Shown: piece by piece, positions 31,504 through 38,475 of the stretch
Numbering within the stretch: the first letter of the stretch is position 1
Layout of the letters: each line of letters opens with the position of its first letter
From: Candidatus Rokuibacteriota bacterium
Lineage (GTDB): Bacteria > Methylomirabilota > Methylomirabilia > Rokubacteriales > CSP1-6
Assembly: GCA_016209385.1 (NCBI GenBank)
Contig: JACQWB010000188.1
Span: 1 to 38,475 of the forward strand
Reading direction: 5' to 3'
DNA: 38,475 bases
Notes under the pieces: model-generated
Database searches by the model: none
What the model was told of the DNA's origin: nothing
What the model saw: the letters and a program-made list of their open reading frames with translations, nothing else
Program-made: the position numbers and the translations under genes

Positions 31504-32499
31504 GTCCAGCCGCAGGTGGGTGAGGCGGGGCCAGAGGTCGGGGTTGCCGAGGGCTTTGGGCTTCTCGCCGCGCAGGACTCTCAGGATTTCCGATGCCACG
31601 CCGACCGCGATGTTGCGGTTGGCCGTCTCGCTCACGCCTGCCACGTGCGGGGTGCAGACCACGTTGTCCAGGTTCAGGAGCGGATTGTCCAGGGACGTGG
31701 GCTCCTCCTCCCACACATCCAGGCCGGCCGCGCGGAGCTTCCCCCGGGTCAGCGCCTCGAACACCGCGCGCTCGTCCTGCACCTTGCCGCGCGAGGTGTT
31801 GATGAAGATCGCCCCGTCCTTCATCCGCGCGATCGTCTTCTCGCTGATCAGGTGATGGGTCTCGGGCGTGTGCGGCGTGTGACACGTCACGATATCGGCG
31901 CGGGCCAGGAGGTCGGCGAGGTCGGAGACCGGCTGCACCTCGCGCCGCTCCAGCTCGTCGCGCGGGACGTAGGGGTCGTACCCGAGGACGTTCATCCCGA
32001 AGCCGCGGGCGATGTGGGCCACGCGCCGGCCGATGTTGCCGACCCCGATGATCCCGAGCGTGGCCCCCTTCAGCTCGGTGATCCCCCGGTAGTCCGATCC
32101 CCGCCACTCACCCCGCCGCGCGGACCGGTCCATGCGGATGGTCTTCTTCACGCAGCAGAGCATCAGCATGAGCGCGTGCTCCGCCACCGAGTCCGAGTTG
32201 GAGCCCGGGGCGTGGACCACGGCAATCCCCAGTCGCGTCGCGGCCGCGAGGTCCACGGTATCGAGGCCGACCCCGTAGCGCCCCACCACCTTGAGCTTGG
32301 GGCAGGAGGCCATGAGGCGCTCGGTGCACGGGGGCTTGATCCTGAACAGGATGGCCTCGGCGTCCTGGGCCGCGCGGACGACCCCCTCCTCGGTCAGATC
32401 CTCCGCGATCACGACGCGGGCCTCGCTCTGGAGCAGTTCGATTCCGGCGGTATGGATCGGTCCACCGACGATGACGAGGGGCTTAATGTCGTGGGCCAT
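31486..32499 (-). CDS. D-2-hydroxyacid dehydrogenase (SerA-like), NAD-dependent
   Basis: A 337-residue D-isomer-specific 2-hydroxyacid dehydrogenase. The Rossmann fingerprint is LGIIGVGNIGRRVAHIARGFG. The catalytic triad appears in INTSRGKVQDERAVFEAL (Arg), AGLDVWEEEP (Glu) and VVCTPHVAGVS (His). VVGRYGVGLDTVDL and VVHAPGSNSDSVAEHALMLML are typical of phosphoglycerate-dehydrogenase-type members without ACT domains, so the substrate may be another 2-hydroxy acid. Its C-terminus (DNRWGP) is encoded by the repeat. ATG at 32499 follows an AAAGGAG site, 20 bases after the LarA-like gene, whose product could supply or use D-lactate-like acids. Confidence 0.9.
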   Translation of the reverse strand: MAHDIKPLVIVGGPIHTAGIELLQSEARVVIAEDLTEEGVVRAAQDAEAILFRIKPPCTERLMASCPKLKVVGRYGVGLDTVDLAAATRLGIAVVHAPGSNSDSVAEHALMLMLCCVKKTIRMDRSARRGEWRGSDYRGITELKGATLGIIGVGNIGRRVAHIARGFGMNVLGYDPYVPRDELERREVQPVSDLADLLARADIVTCHTPHTPETHHLISEKTIARMKDGAIFINTSRGKVQDERAVFEALTRGKLRAAGLDVWEEEPTSLDNPLLNLDNVVCTPHVAGVSETANRNIAVGVASEILRVLRGEKPKALGNPDLWPRLTHLRLDNRWGP

Positions 32500-32519
32500 G
32501 GAAACGGGGCTCCTTTGCG

Positions 32520-33803
32520 TTAAGAAGAGAGAACGGGAATGGTGGCCACGCCGTGGGGGATCACGAGGACCCGGGCGTCAGCCCCGAGGGTGGCGAGGGC
32601 GTGGTCGAGCGCCGCCTGGGCCGTCGCCATCGGGGTGAGCCGCACCTCGTGGATCGTCGCCTCCGGGATCAGGCAGTCGGTCACGATCACTTGGGAGACA
32701 TGGGTCAGGAAGCGGCCGAAGCGGTACCCCATGTGGGCGCCCTCCGGGATCCCCCGGGTGCGCGCTTTTTCGACGATACTCGGGCCATCGGGCGTGTCGC
32801 GGAGCCAGAGCCGTGCTGACTCCTCGCCCACGCCGTCCGAGCACGGGGTGGGGACGATGACGATCCCGCCTTCCCTCACGACCGGTTTCGGCCCGAGGAT
32901 CGCCGGGTAGCAGGCGCGCGTGGCCTGGTAGAGGTTGAGGTTCTTCGGGGGGCCGGGGACCGACACCACGATGTCCGCGACACTGGCGACGGGCACCTCG
33001 AACACGCTCCGGGCGAACGCCACCCCCGCGCGAAAGACCGCGACCGGGGCGCCCGCGAAGGCGCGGATCAGTCGTTTGTCGGGGTCGATCACCAGGTTGA
33101 CGACGAACTCGACGCCCAGGCGCTCGCCGGCAGTGTTGATGAAGCGGCGAAAGACCGAGTCCGCCTGGCCGAGGCGCGAGGAGGGATGGGAGAGGACCTG
33201 ATAGCCGTGGGTCGCACCGATCGTCGCGTGGCCGCCGGCCCCGATCACCATCGTCTTGGCACCGCCCGAGTAGCCGGCGAAGAGGTGGGGCTCGACGACG
33301 CCGGTGGTGATCCGGAGGTCTGTGTCCACGACCTCACGGCTCACCTGGATCGGGAAGCCCTGCTCCGTTCCCAGGTCCACCAGGGCGCGGTCGTCCTTCC
33401 AGTCGTGGTTCGAAACCCGGAAGCCGTCAGCGATGCTCGCACCCAGCTTGGCAGCGATCTCCGCGCGCGACATCGCCCGGTGGCTCCCGAGACCCATGAC
33501 GAAGGCAACCGCCGAGTCCGGCACGCCGGCCCGGCCCAGCTCGGCGAGGACCGCCTCAGCGACCATCGCGTCGGGGCAGTAGCGCGTGAGATCGGTGACC
33601 GCGATCACGACCCGCCGCTTGCCCCGCGCCAGCTCCGCCAGCGGCCGCGTCCCGACGGGCTCGGCGAGCGCCCGCCGCACCTCGGCGGCAGGGTCTCCGA
33701 CGGCGGGGAGCCGCGGCTGCTCGACGCTGCCCAGGTAGTTGCTGTCGGGGATGGCCAGCTCGATCGTCCGCCCGGTGTCGTACGGAAGCCTCACGACCGG
33801 CAT
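32520..33803 (-). CDS. larA: LarA-like nickel-pincer racemase (DUF2088)
   Basis: A 427-residue member of the lactate racemase family. Motifs: VVIAVTDLTRYCPDAM, GLGSHRAMSRAE, VSNHDW, and the cofactor-lysine region TTGVVEPHLFAGYSGGAKTMVIGAGG. Its lysine corresponds to that which anchors the nickel-pincer nucleotide in Lactobacillus LarA. The C-terminal domain includes VVSVPGPPKNLNLYQATRAC. LarA homologues racemise or epimerise a variety of 2-hydroxy acids. LarB/LarC/LarE, needed to make the cofactor, are not in the window. ATG at 33803 is seven bases from the methyltransferase stop. The dehydrogenase next door fits a 2-hydroxy-acid substrate. Confidence 0.85.
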   Translation of the reverse strand: MPVVRLPYDTGRTIELAIPDSNYLGSVEQPRLPAVGDPAAEVRRALAEPVGTRPLAELARGKRRVVIAVTDLTRYCPDAMVAEAVLAELGRAGVPDSAVAFVMGLGSHRAMSRAEIAAKLGASIADGFRVSNHDWKDDRALVDLGTEQGFPIQVSREVVDTDLRITTGVVEPHLFAGYSGGAKTMVIGAGGHATIGATHGYQVLSHPSSRLGQADSVFRRFINTAGERLGVEFVVNLVIDPDKRLIRAFAGAPVAVFRAGVAFARSVFEVPVASVADIVVSVPGPPKNLNLYQATRACYPAILGPKPVVREGGIVIVPTPCSDGVGEESARLWLRDTPDGPSIVEKARTRGIPEGAHMGYRFGRFLTHVSQVIVTDCLIPEATIHEVRLTPMATAQAALDHALATLGADARVLVIPHGVATIPVLSS

Positions 33804-33810
33804 GGCGCCG

Positions 33811-34539
33811 TCACTTCCAGGCGACGAGGACGATTCGCGGCGAGTCGAAGCTGATGGGGCGGCCGTCGAGGCCGCCGAAGATCTCCACGTTCGACCATCG
33901 CTCCGGCCTGAGCATCCGGTAGAGCTCATGCGGCGAATAGATCCTGAGCCCTGTCTCCCCCAGAAAGCGGTTCTCCTCCTGGAGCCGCCACTCGCTCCTG
34001 ATCCGGCTCGTCGCGAGGTCCAGGCGATGCGTGATCCTCACCGTGCCGCCAGGGACCAGCTGGGTCTCCTCCTCCGCGTAGTTGCGAATGTAGTGGTCGC
34101 GGTTCCGGGTGTCGAGGACGAAGGCTCCGCCGGGCCTGAGGGCCCGGCAGAAGCGGTCCAGGAGCTGGCGATCCTCCTCGTCGGAGAAGTAGCCGATGCT
34201 CGAGAAGAGGTTCAGCGCGAGATCGAACTCCTCGGAGAAGTCCATCGCGCGCATGTCCTGGCAGACGAGGTCGAGGTGGAGCCCGGCAGCCGCCGCCCGG
34301 TCGTGGGCGCGGCGCAGCTCGACCTCGCTCAGGTCCACGCCCGTCACCTTGTAGCCGCGCCGCGCGAGCGCCAGGGCGTGACGGCCGAACCCGCACGGCG
34401 CGTCGAGCACACGCGCCCCGGCGGCGAGCTGGACGTGGCCGAGGATCCACTGGATCTCTGACTCGGCGTCGGCCTCCGACTCGAAGCCCTGCGAGATCTT
34501 GGGCCACGCCTCCTCGAAGAAGCGCTGGCTGTCAAACAT
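33811..34539 (-). CDS. Class I SAM-dependent methyltransferase
   Basis: A 242-residue methyltransferase. SAM-binding motif I is ARVLDAPCGFGRHALALARRG (about 43-63), motif II YKVTGVDLSEVELRRA, then VCQDMRAMDF and FDLALNLFSSIGYFSDEED (motif IV/post II). LRPGGAFVLDTRNRDHYIRN is motif VI. The C-terminal half is a beta-rich region similar to small-molecule or N-methyltransferases of the UbiE/COQ5-like type. Substrate unknown. ATG at 34539 lies six bases after a perfect TATAAT, suggesting a leaderless mRNA. First gene of a methyltransferase-LarA-dehydrogenase group. Confidence 0.85.
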   Translation of the reverse strand: MFDSQRFFEEAWPKISQGFESEADAESEIQWILGHVQLAAGARVLDAPCGFGRHALALARRGYKVTGVDLSEVELRRAHDRAAAAGLHLDLVCQDMRAMDFSEEFDLALNLFSSIGYFSDEEDRQLLDRFCRALRPGGAFVLDTRNRDHYIRNYAEEETQLVPGGTVRITHRLDLATSRIRSEWRLQEENRFLGETGLRIYSPHELYRMLRPERWSNVEIFGGLDGRPISFDSPRIVLVAWK

Positions 34540-34545
34540 GGGGCG

Positions 34546-34551
34546 ATTATA
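34546..34551 (-). promoter_or_regulatory. -10 box of a leaderless transcript for the methyltransferase gene
   Basis: A perfect TATAAT on the minus strand, six bases (CGCCCC) from the ATG at 34539, leaves no room for a ribosome-binding site. The -35 region is poor. The spacing is identical to that of the promoter at 3280-3308. Confidence 0.55.
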
Positions 34552-34602
34552 CACGTTTCCTCTCACCCCGTGGTAGCATGGTCGGCCGAAAGGGAGGCGC
34601 GC

Positions 34603-34632
34603 GTGGCGACCTTGGTGACCTGTGATGAGTGA
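34603..34632 (+). CDS. Possible nine-codon leader peptide of the acetyltransferase gene
   Basis: GTG at 34603 follows a strong GGGAGG site by five bases and encodes MATLVTCDE, then TGA (34630-34632). That stop overlaps the first codons of the acetyltransferase (ATG 34625), which has no good ribosome-binding site of its own. Translation may be coupled through this minicistron. Confidence 0.3.
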   Translation: MATLVTCDE

Positions 34633-35122
34633 GATAACGATCCGGCCCGCGACGCTCGACGACGCCCCGGCAATCTGCACGATCTACAACCAGGGGATCG
34701 AGGACCGGATCGCAACCCTGGAGACCGATCTCAGGACGCCGGAGGAGCGCCGGCAGTGGCTGACGGCGCGCGGCCCGCAGCACCCCGTCATCGTCGCCGA
34801 GGCCGGCGGAACCGTCGTCGGCTGGGGGAGCCTCAACGCGTTCAACCCCCGGCGCGCCTATGACTTCGTCGCCGACTTCTCCGTGTACGTCGAGCGCCGG
34901 TGGCGAGGGGAGCGCGTCGGCAGTCGCCTTCTCGCCGGGCTCGTGGAGCTGGCGCGGGAGCTCGGCTATCACAAGCTGGTCCTCTCGGCCTTCCCCTGGA
35001 ACGAGGGCGGCATGGCGCTCTACCGGAAGTTCGGCTTCCGCACCGTGGGGGTCTACAAGGAGCAGGGCAAGCTGGACGGTCAGTGGGTGGACACGATCAT
35101 CATGGAGAAGATTCTCGAGTGA
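34625..35122 (+). CDS. GNAT acetyltransferase, ArsN1/phosphinothricin acetyltransferase-like
   Basis: A 165-residue GNAT enzyme that transfers acetyl from acetyl-CoA to an amine. The ITIRPATLDDAPAICTIYNQGIEDRIATLET opening and HPVIVAEAGGTVVGWGSLNAF are typical of the PAT/ArsN1 group, which detoxifies phosphinothricin, arsinothricin or methionine sulfoximine-like amino acids. The acetyl-CoA loop is RRWRGERVGSRLLAGLV. YHKLVLSAFPWNEGGMALYRKFGFRTVGVYKEQGKLDGQWVDTIIME closes the fold. I use ATG at 34625; a GTG one codon earlier is equivalent. No arsenic genes are nearby, so the natural substrate is open. Confidence 0.85.
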   Translation: MSEITIRPATLDDAPAICTIYNQGIEDRIATLETDLRTPEERRQWLTARGPQHPVIVAEAGGTVVGWGSLNAFNPRRAYDFVADFSVYVERRWRGERVGSRLLAGLVELARELGYHKLVLSAFPWNEGGMALYRKFGFRTVGVYKEQGKLDGQWVDTIIMEKILE

Positions 35123-35162
35123 GCGCGCCCCTGGCCGCTGGGCTCAGGGGAGGATTAAGGGG

Positions 35163-35191
35163 TTGACACCCGGCTCGGAACGGTGCTAAAC
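35163..35191 (+). promoter_or_regulatory. Sigma70-like promoter of the bactofilin module
   Basis: TTGACA (35163-35168, perfect) and CTAAAC (35186-35191), with an extended TG before it, are spaced 17 bases apart. This leaves a leader of about 120 bases before the bactofilin ATG at 35320. The rest of the leader shows no recognised motif. Confidence 0.6.
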
Positions 35192-35319
35192 GTGGGGGAC
35201 ACGTCCGGCCGGCTCAGGGGTGAGGGTTCTCTGCGACCGAGCACGCGAGGGGCGCCGGTGCTCCTGCTGGTCGGGTCGCCTGAGCAGTCATGCTGATCGA
35301 ATCCCAAAAGGAGGGTCCG

Positions 35320-35778
35320 ATGTTCAGCCGCAGCCAGTCCCAGAAGCAAAGCAACCCGCAAGGTCAGGACAACGGCAGCCCGCCCCGTCCCGCCACCCTC
35401 CTCACCATCGTCGGAAACGACGCCAAACTCCACGGGAAGTTCGAAATCACCGACTCGATCCAGATCGAGTGCGAGGTCGGTGGGGAGTTGGACGTGGGTG
35501 GCAAGCTCGTGATCGGCGAGAAAGGCGTGGTTCGCGCCAACGTGCAGACCGTGGACGCGATCGTCCAGGGCCAGTACGAGGGGAACATGGTGGCCACCGG
35601 GAACGTGGAGATCACCGCCACCGGTCGCGTGTCCGGCAACATCGAGACCGATTCGCTCGTGATCTCCAAGGGCGGGTTCTTCAACGGCAACGTGGTCAAG
35701 ATCAAGGATCAGGAGCCGCAGAAAGGCCAGCGTCCGGTCTACCTGGTGGACGAGAAGCGGGTCGGCCAGCAAAAGTAA
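35320..35778 (+). CDS. Bactofilin (first of a tandem pair)
   Basis: A 152-residue bactofilin. A disordered polar N-terminus (SRSQSQKQSNPQGQDNGSPP) precedes a right-handed beta-helix with repeating strands: TIVGNDAKLHGKFEITDSIQIECEVGGEL, KLVIGEKGVVRANVQTVDAIVQGQYEGNMVATGNVEITATGRVSGNIETDSLVISKGGFFNGNV. Bactofilins polymerise without nucleotides into membrane-associated filaments that localise cell-wall enzymes. ATG at 35320 has a strong AAAGGAGGG site; an upstream ATG at 35290 lacks one. A second bactofilin and an M23 peptidase follow. Confidence 0.9.
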   Translation: MFSRSQSQKQSNPQGQDNGSPPRPATLLTIVGNDAKLHGKFEITDSIQIECEVGGELDVGGKLVIGEKGVVRANVQTVDAIVQGQYEGNMVATGNVEITATGRVSGNIETDSLVISKGGFFNGNVVKIKDQEPQKGQRPVYLVDEKRVGQQK

Positions 35779-35813
35779 CGGCACCGAGTGCCTGATCCAG
35801 CGGGGACTTCGTC

Positions 35814-36221
35814 ATGCTGTGGAAGTCCAAGCGCACGCTCGGCTCCAAACGCGGCGACCTTACGGCCTTCATCGGCGAAGGCTCGGAGATCGAAGGCAAG
35901 TACACGTTCAGCGGGACCGTCGTGCTGAACGCGAAGTTCGACGGCGAGATCATGTCCACGGGGACCCTGATCGTCGGCGAGAAGGGCGTGGTCAACGCCA
36001 ACATCCGGACCGGGTCGGTCATGGTCAGCGGCCAGGTGGTCGGCAACATCGTGGCGACCGAGCGGGTCGAGCTCAAGCAAACGGCCCGGATGTTCGGCGA
36101 CCTGGAGAGCCCCGTGGTGGTGATCGAGGAAGGGGTGCTCTTCGAGGGGCACTGCCGGATGACCCAGGCCAAGCCCGCTGAGACGACCCGGGATCTCTCG
36201 GTGGTCCCGTTCAAGCGCTGA
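35814..36221 (+). CDS. Bactofilin (second of the pair)
   Basis: A 135-residue bactofilin with almost no N-terminal extension. FIGEGSEIEGKYTFSGTVVLNAKFDGEIMSTGTLIVGEKGVVNANIRTGSVMVSGQVVGNIVATERVELKQTARMFGDLESPVVVIEEGVLFEGHC is the beta-helix. It lacks the disordered tail of its neighbour, so the two probably form mixed or distinct filaments. ATG at 35814, 35 bases after the first bactofilin. The M23 gene follows after 104 bases. Confidence 0.9.
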   Translation: MLWKSKRTLGSKRGDLTAFIGEGSEIEGKYTFSGTVVLNAKFDGEIMSTGTLIVGEKGVVNANIRTGSVMVSGQVVGNIVATERVELKQTARMFGDLESPVVVIEEGVLFEGHCRMTQAKPAETTRDLSVVPFKR

Positions 36222-36325
36222 GGTAAGAGCTTCGACGGTGGCGGATCGGATGTCGCGCAGTTCACCCGGGATGCCACTCCCCGGCAGGGTGGGGGGAGGC
36301 GTGCCCTCACACGCGAGTCACGACC

Positions 36326-37213
36326 ATGAGGAAGCCCAAACGGTTCCACCTCCTGATCGTCGCGGGGGACAGCACGCGAATTCTTCGGTTGAACTTTCCT
36401 CGTTGGATCGTCTCTGGAGGGTTGATGGTTCTTGCCCTCGGGGTCGCTGTCCTCGGAGCGATTGCGGCTGACTACGTTTTCCTGAAGCGCCACTGGGCGC
36501 AGACGGCGTGGCTCCGGACGCAGGTGGCGGAGCAGCAGTCCCTCATCGACAGGTTCCAGAGGCGGCTCGCCGACATCCGGACAGAGGTGGCGAGCTGGCG
36601 CGAGCTGCACGCGAAGATCTGGGAGCCGTTCGGGCCTGACGAAGGCGGCGCGCGTAAGAGCGTGGGGATCGGCGGCCGAACCGAGCTCGGCGGGGCTTCA
36701 GCGCCCGGGGATCGCGTGGACCTCTCCCGGGAGCTCGAGCTGCTCGCCGCCAATGTCTATGATGAGGGCCAGAGTCTCCGAACGCTCGAGCGCTTCATCT
36801 CCAAGGCCGGTAAGGTGCTCGCTGCGTTTCCGTCGCGCTGGCCCGTGCGCGGACCGGTCAACTCCGAGTTCGGCACCCGGGTGTCCCCCTGGTCGGGGGC
36901 GAAGGAGTTCCACGGCGGGATCGACATCGCCGCCGAGCGGGGGACGCTGGTGAAGGCTCCCTCGCCGGGCGAGGTGGCCTTTGCGGGTAGCCAGTCCGAA
37001 TACGGGCTCGCCGTGGTCCTCGACCACGGCCACGACATCCGGACGCTCTACGGCCACCTCCAGAAGATCCTCGTCACTCCGGGGCAGAAGGTCGAGCGGG
37101 GTCAGGTGATCGGGCTCACGGGGAACACCGGCAAGAGCTCGGGCCCCCACCTCCACTACGAGATCGCCGTCAGAGGTCAGTCGATCAACCCCCGCCGCTA
37201 CCTCTGGGACTGA
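36326..37213 (+). CDS. Membrane-anchored M23 (LytM-type) peptidoglycan endopeptidase
   Basis: A 295-residue protein: a short cytoplasmic basic part, one transmembrane helix at about 28-50, a coiled-coil stalk (about 55-100, QVAEQQSLIDRFQRRLADIR), a linker, and an M23 domain at about 180-290. The zinc ligands are present: His196 and Asp200 in FHGGIDIA, His277 in GPHLHYE with His275 as catalytic base. YGHLQKI and GLTGNTGKSSGPH are typical. It should cut peptide cross-links in the periplasm. Bactofilin-M23 pairs (CcmA-Csd1, BacA-LmdC) set cell curvature or stalk shape, a likely role here. ATG at 36326. Confidence 0.92.
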   Translation: MRKPKRFHLLIVAGDSTRILRLNFPRWIVSGGLMVLALGVAVLGAIAADYVFLKRHWAQTAWLRTQVAEQQSLIDRFQRRLADIRTEVASWRELHAKIWEPFGPDEGGARKSVGIGGRTELGGASAPGDRVDLSRELELLAANVYDEGQSLRTLERFISKAGKVLAAFPSRWPVRGPVNSEFGTRVSPWSGAKEFHGGIDIAAERGTLVKAPSPGEVAFAGSQSEYGLAVVLDHGHDIRTLYGHLQKILVTPGQKVERGQVIGLTGNTGKSSGPHLHYEIAVRGQSINPRRYLWD

Positions 37214-37261
37214 TCCCCGGCGGCTTCGCCCCGGCGCCGCGCTTCGGCCCCTGCCGCTCCC

Positions 37262-37305
37262 TCCTTCATCCGCTCCCCCTGAGGGGGAGAGGGCAGAGTG
37301 AGGGG
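37262..37305 (+). repeat. Palindromic repeat, family B, copy 2
   Basis: CTTCATCC, then the palindrome CTCCCCCTGAGGGGGAG (37273-37289), then AGGGCAGAGTGAGGGG. It matches the copy at 11979-12022. It ends within two bases of the TAG stop of the minus-strand Memo-like gene, between two convergent genes, and may act as a two-way transcript end. Confidence 0.7.
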
Positions 37306-37306
37306 C

Positions 37307-38119
37307 CTACGTGATGATGACCCCGCAGTAGCCGACGACCTTGTCGTAATCGCCCGACACGTCCCCCGAGGTCTGGTAGCTGACGAGCGCGGCGCTTCCC
37401 CCGCCCAGCTCGCGGAGCGCCGCCAGGAGCGCCGTCGTGGGCGCGATGCCGCACATGGAGATCGCGTGCTCCCTCACGGTGCGCTGGAGCCGCTCCGGGT
37501 CCAGGCCCAGGATCGCGTCGATGGCCAGGCGGTCCTTGCGGTTCGAGACGGCCTGCGACTCGTAGTGGTTCAGGTCGGTGGACGAGAGAAGGATGACCGG
37601 CTCCGGCCACGTTTTGACCACCGCGGCCACAGCGCGCCCGACCTCCGCGCAGAAGGCCAGCTCGGTCCGCATGAGCGTGAGGGGGACGAAGGCGATGTCG
37701 GACCGGGCGCGCCGCAGGAACGGGAGCTGGACCTCGAGGGCGTGCTCCCGGCTGTGGGCCAGCTCGTCCTCCTCCAGGAGCCGCGAGGCGGCGAGGATCG
37801 CCTGCCCCAGCTCCCGGGCGACCGGCACCTCGCTCCCCGGAAGCGCCCACCGGCCCTGCGTCATGACGGATCCCCACGGCCCGAGCCCGGTGTGGTTGGG
37901 ACCGAGGAGCACGGCCAGCCGTGGCAGCTTCACGCGGCCGTATACCTGTCCCGCGACGCGTCCCGAGTACATCCAGCCCGCGTGCGGGACGACGATCGCC
38001 TTGGCGTCGACCTTGGGCTCGACGTCCTCGACGAGCCGGTTCAGGTCCGCTTCGATGCGGTCGGCGCGGTCCGGGTAGAAGAGCCCGGCGACTGCGGGTC
38101 TTCGAAGGTGAGTGGTCAC
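37307..38119 (-). CDS. amrB: Memo-like protein (AmmeMemoRadiSam system protein B)
   Basis: A 270-residue Memo-family protein related to class III extradiol dioxygenases. Motifs: RRPAVAGLFYP at the N-terminus, IVVPHAGWMYSGRVAGQVYG with His46, AVLLGPNHTG, SREHALEVQLPFLRR, and LLSSTDLNHYES and SMCGIAPTTALLAALREL, all diagnostic. These proteins form the AmmeMemoRadiSam system with an AMMECR1 and a radical SAM protein; neither is in the window (one could lie beyond it). Function in bacteria is not established. The start is GTG at 38119; the frame stays open to 38251 but that overlaps the neighbouring ABC gene. Confidence 0.88.
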   Translation of the reverse strand: MTTHLRRPAVAGLFYPDRADRIEADLNRLVEDVEPKVDAKAIVVPHAGWMYSGRVAGQVYGRVKLPRLAVLLGPNHTGLGPWGSVMTQGRWALPGSEVPVARELGQAILAASRLLEEDELAHSREHALEVQLPFLRRARSDIAFVPLTLMRTELAFCAEVGRAVAAVVKTWPEPVILLSSTDLNHYESQAVSNRKDRLAIDAILGLDPERLQRTVREHAISMCGIAPTTALLAALRELGGGSAALVSYQTSGDVSGDYDKVVGYCGVIIT

Positions 38120-38157
38120 GGTCTCGCCCGGTGTTGCGGGGGCGAGGGCCCTCGGAG

Positions 38158-38475
38158 TTAGGCGCGGACCTGGCAGGCGACCCAGTGCCCGGGCGCGATC
38201 TCCTTGAGCACCTGGTCGTTCACCGAGCAGGAGGGGATCCGGATCGGGCAACGGGTGTGGAATCGGCAGCCAGACGGCGGTTTGATGGGGCTGGGGACGT
38301 CGCCTTCCAGGATGATGCGCTTGCGCTTCACGGTGGGATCGGGGATCGGCACGGCGGAGAGCAGGGCTTCCGTGTACGGGTGCTTGGGGTTGGTGTAGAG
38401 CTCCTTGGCCGGAGCGATCTCCACGATCTTGCCCAGGTACATGACCGCCACGTCATCGCTGATGTGCTCGACCAC
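38158..38475 (-). CDS. Oligopeptide/dipeptide ABC importer ATP-binding protein, C-terminal part
   Basis: A partial gene, open at the right edge. The visible 105 residues are the end of an OppD/OppF/DppF-type ATPase: [20 protein letters not shown] (H-loop and D-loop after strand), [21 protein letters not shown], and the oligo-HPY C-terminal domain with [14 protein letters not shown], whose cysteines may bind a metal cluster. The N-terminal Walker motifs are outside the window. It powers uptake of peptides, nickel or related solutes with a binding protein and two permeases, none of which is visible. The GTG at 38475 is internal, not a start. Confidence 0.92.
   Translation of the reverse strand: MVEHISDDVAVMYLGKIVEIAPAKELYTNPKHPYTEALLSAVPIPDPTVKRKRIILEGDVPSPIKPPSGCRFHTRCPIRIPSCSVNDQVLKEIAPGHWVACQVRA

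Noticed and set aside
34625-35122. Arsenic resistance locus
   Set aside because: The acetyltransferase resembles ArsN1, but no arsR, arsB/acr3, arsC or arsM gene is nearby.

Overview
The window is a densely packed, very GC-rich bacterial chromosome segment. Most genes lie on the minus strand in long, tightly overlapping operons. The gene mix is split-type glycine decarboxylase, a LIV-type ABC importer feeding aromatic/acyl-CoA-style catabolic enzymes, LLM flavin oxidoreductase, DUF6282 hydrolase, PxpBCA, LarA-like racemase and tandem bactofilins. Together with a family of GC-rich palindromic intergenic repeats, this resembles environmental lineages such as Rokubacteria/Methylomirabilota. That placement is an inference from gene content; no rRNA, tRNA or taxonomic marker is present.

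Layout. 1-2.6 kb: a broken ABC ATPase, a small membrane protein, a YbgC-type thioesterase, an AAA ATPase and an exported BFN-domain protein. 2.7-4.2 kb (plus strand): a small zinc-ribbon gene, then two gene fragments fused end to end (a LAGLIDADG endonuclease N-terminus and an OmpR-type response-regulator C-terminus), then a double hot-dog protein with an apparently leaderless promoter. 4.2-7.0 kb: a NUDIX-pepA-PHP operon behind a clear sigma70-type promoter. 7.0-13.2 kb: glycine cleavage genes gcvT-gcvH-gcvPA-gcvPB and a lipoate/octanoate ligase, with an RHH/MazF-type toxin-antitoxin pair lodged between them.

13.3-25.6 kb is the most interesting part: a possibly single transcription unit of about 12 kb. 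It encodes a branched-chain-type ABC importer (substrate-binding protein, LivH, an in-frame LivM-LivG fusion, LivF), a molybdenum hydroxylase large subunit, a UbiD-family decarboxylase, a cysteine-synthase-like PLP enzyme, a two-subunit CoA-transferase and an LLM-class flavin oxidoreductase. The order suggests uptake of a carboxylated (aromatic or heteroaromatic) compound followed by hydroxylation, decarboxylation or carboxylation, CoA chemistry and flavin-dependent oxidation. The substrate is unknown.

25.7-34.5 kb: an unknown exported protein, a DUF6282 hydrolase, a glycine-zipper lipoprotein, a 5-oxoproline/kip-like cluster (DUF1445, pxpB, pxpC, pxpA) interrupted by a 217-bp foldback element, and a methyltransferase-LarA-D-hydroxyacid dehydrogenase group. 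34.5-38.5 kb: a plus-strand ArsN1/PAT-like acetyltransferase and a cell-shape module (two bactofilins plus an M23 peptidase), then minus-strand Memo-like and Opp/Dpp ATPase genes, the last cut by the window edge.

Five copies of one palindromic repeat family and two copies of a second sit in spaces between genes, often at a stop codon. One lies inside the LivM-LivG fusion linker. No stretch longer than 300 bases is without an annotated gene or remnant.
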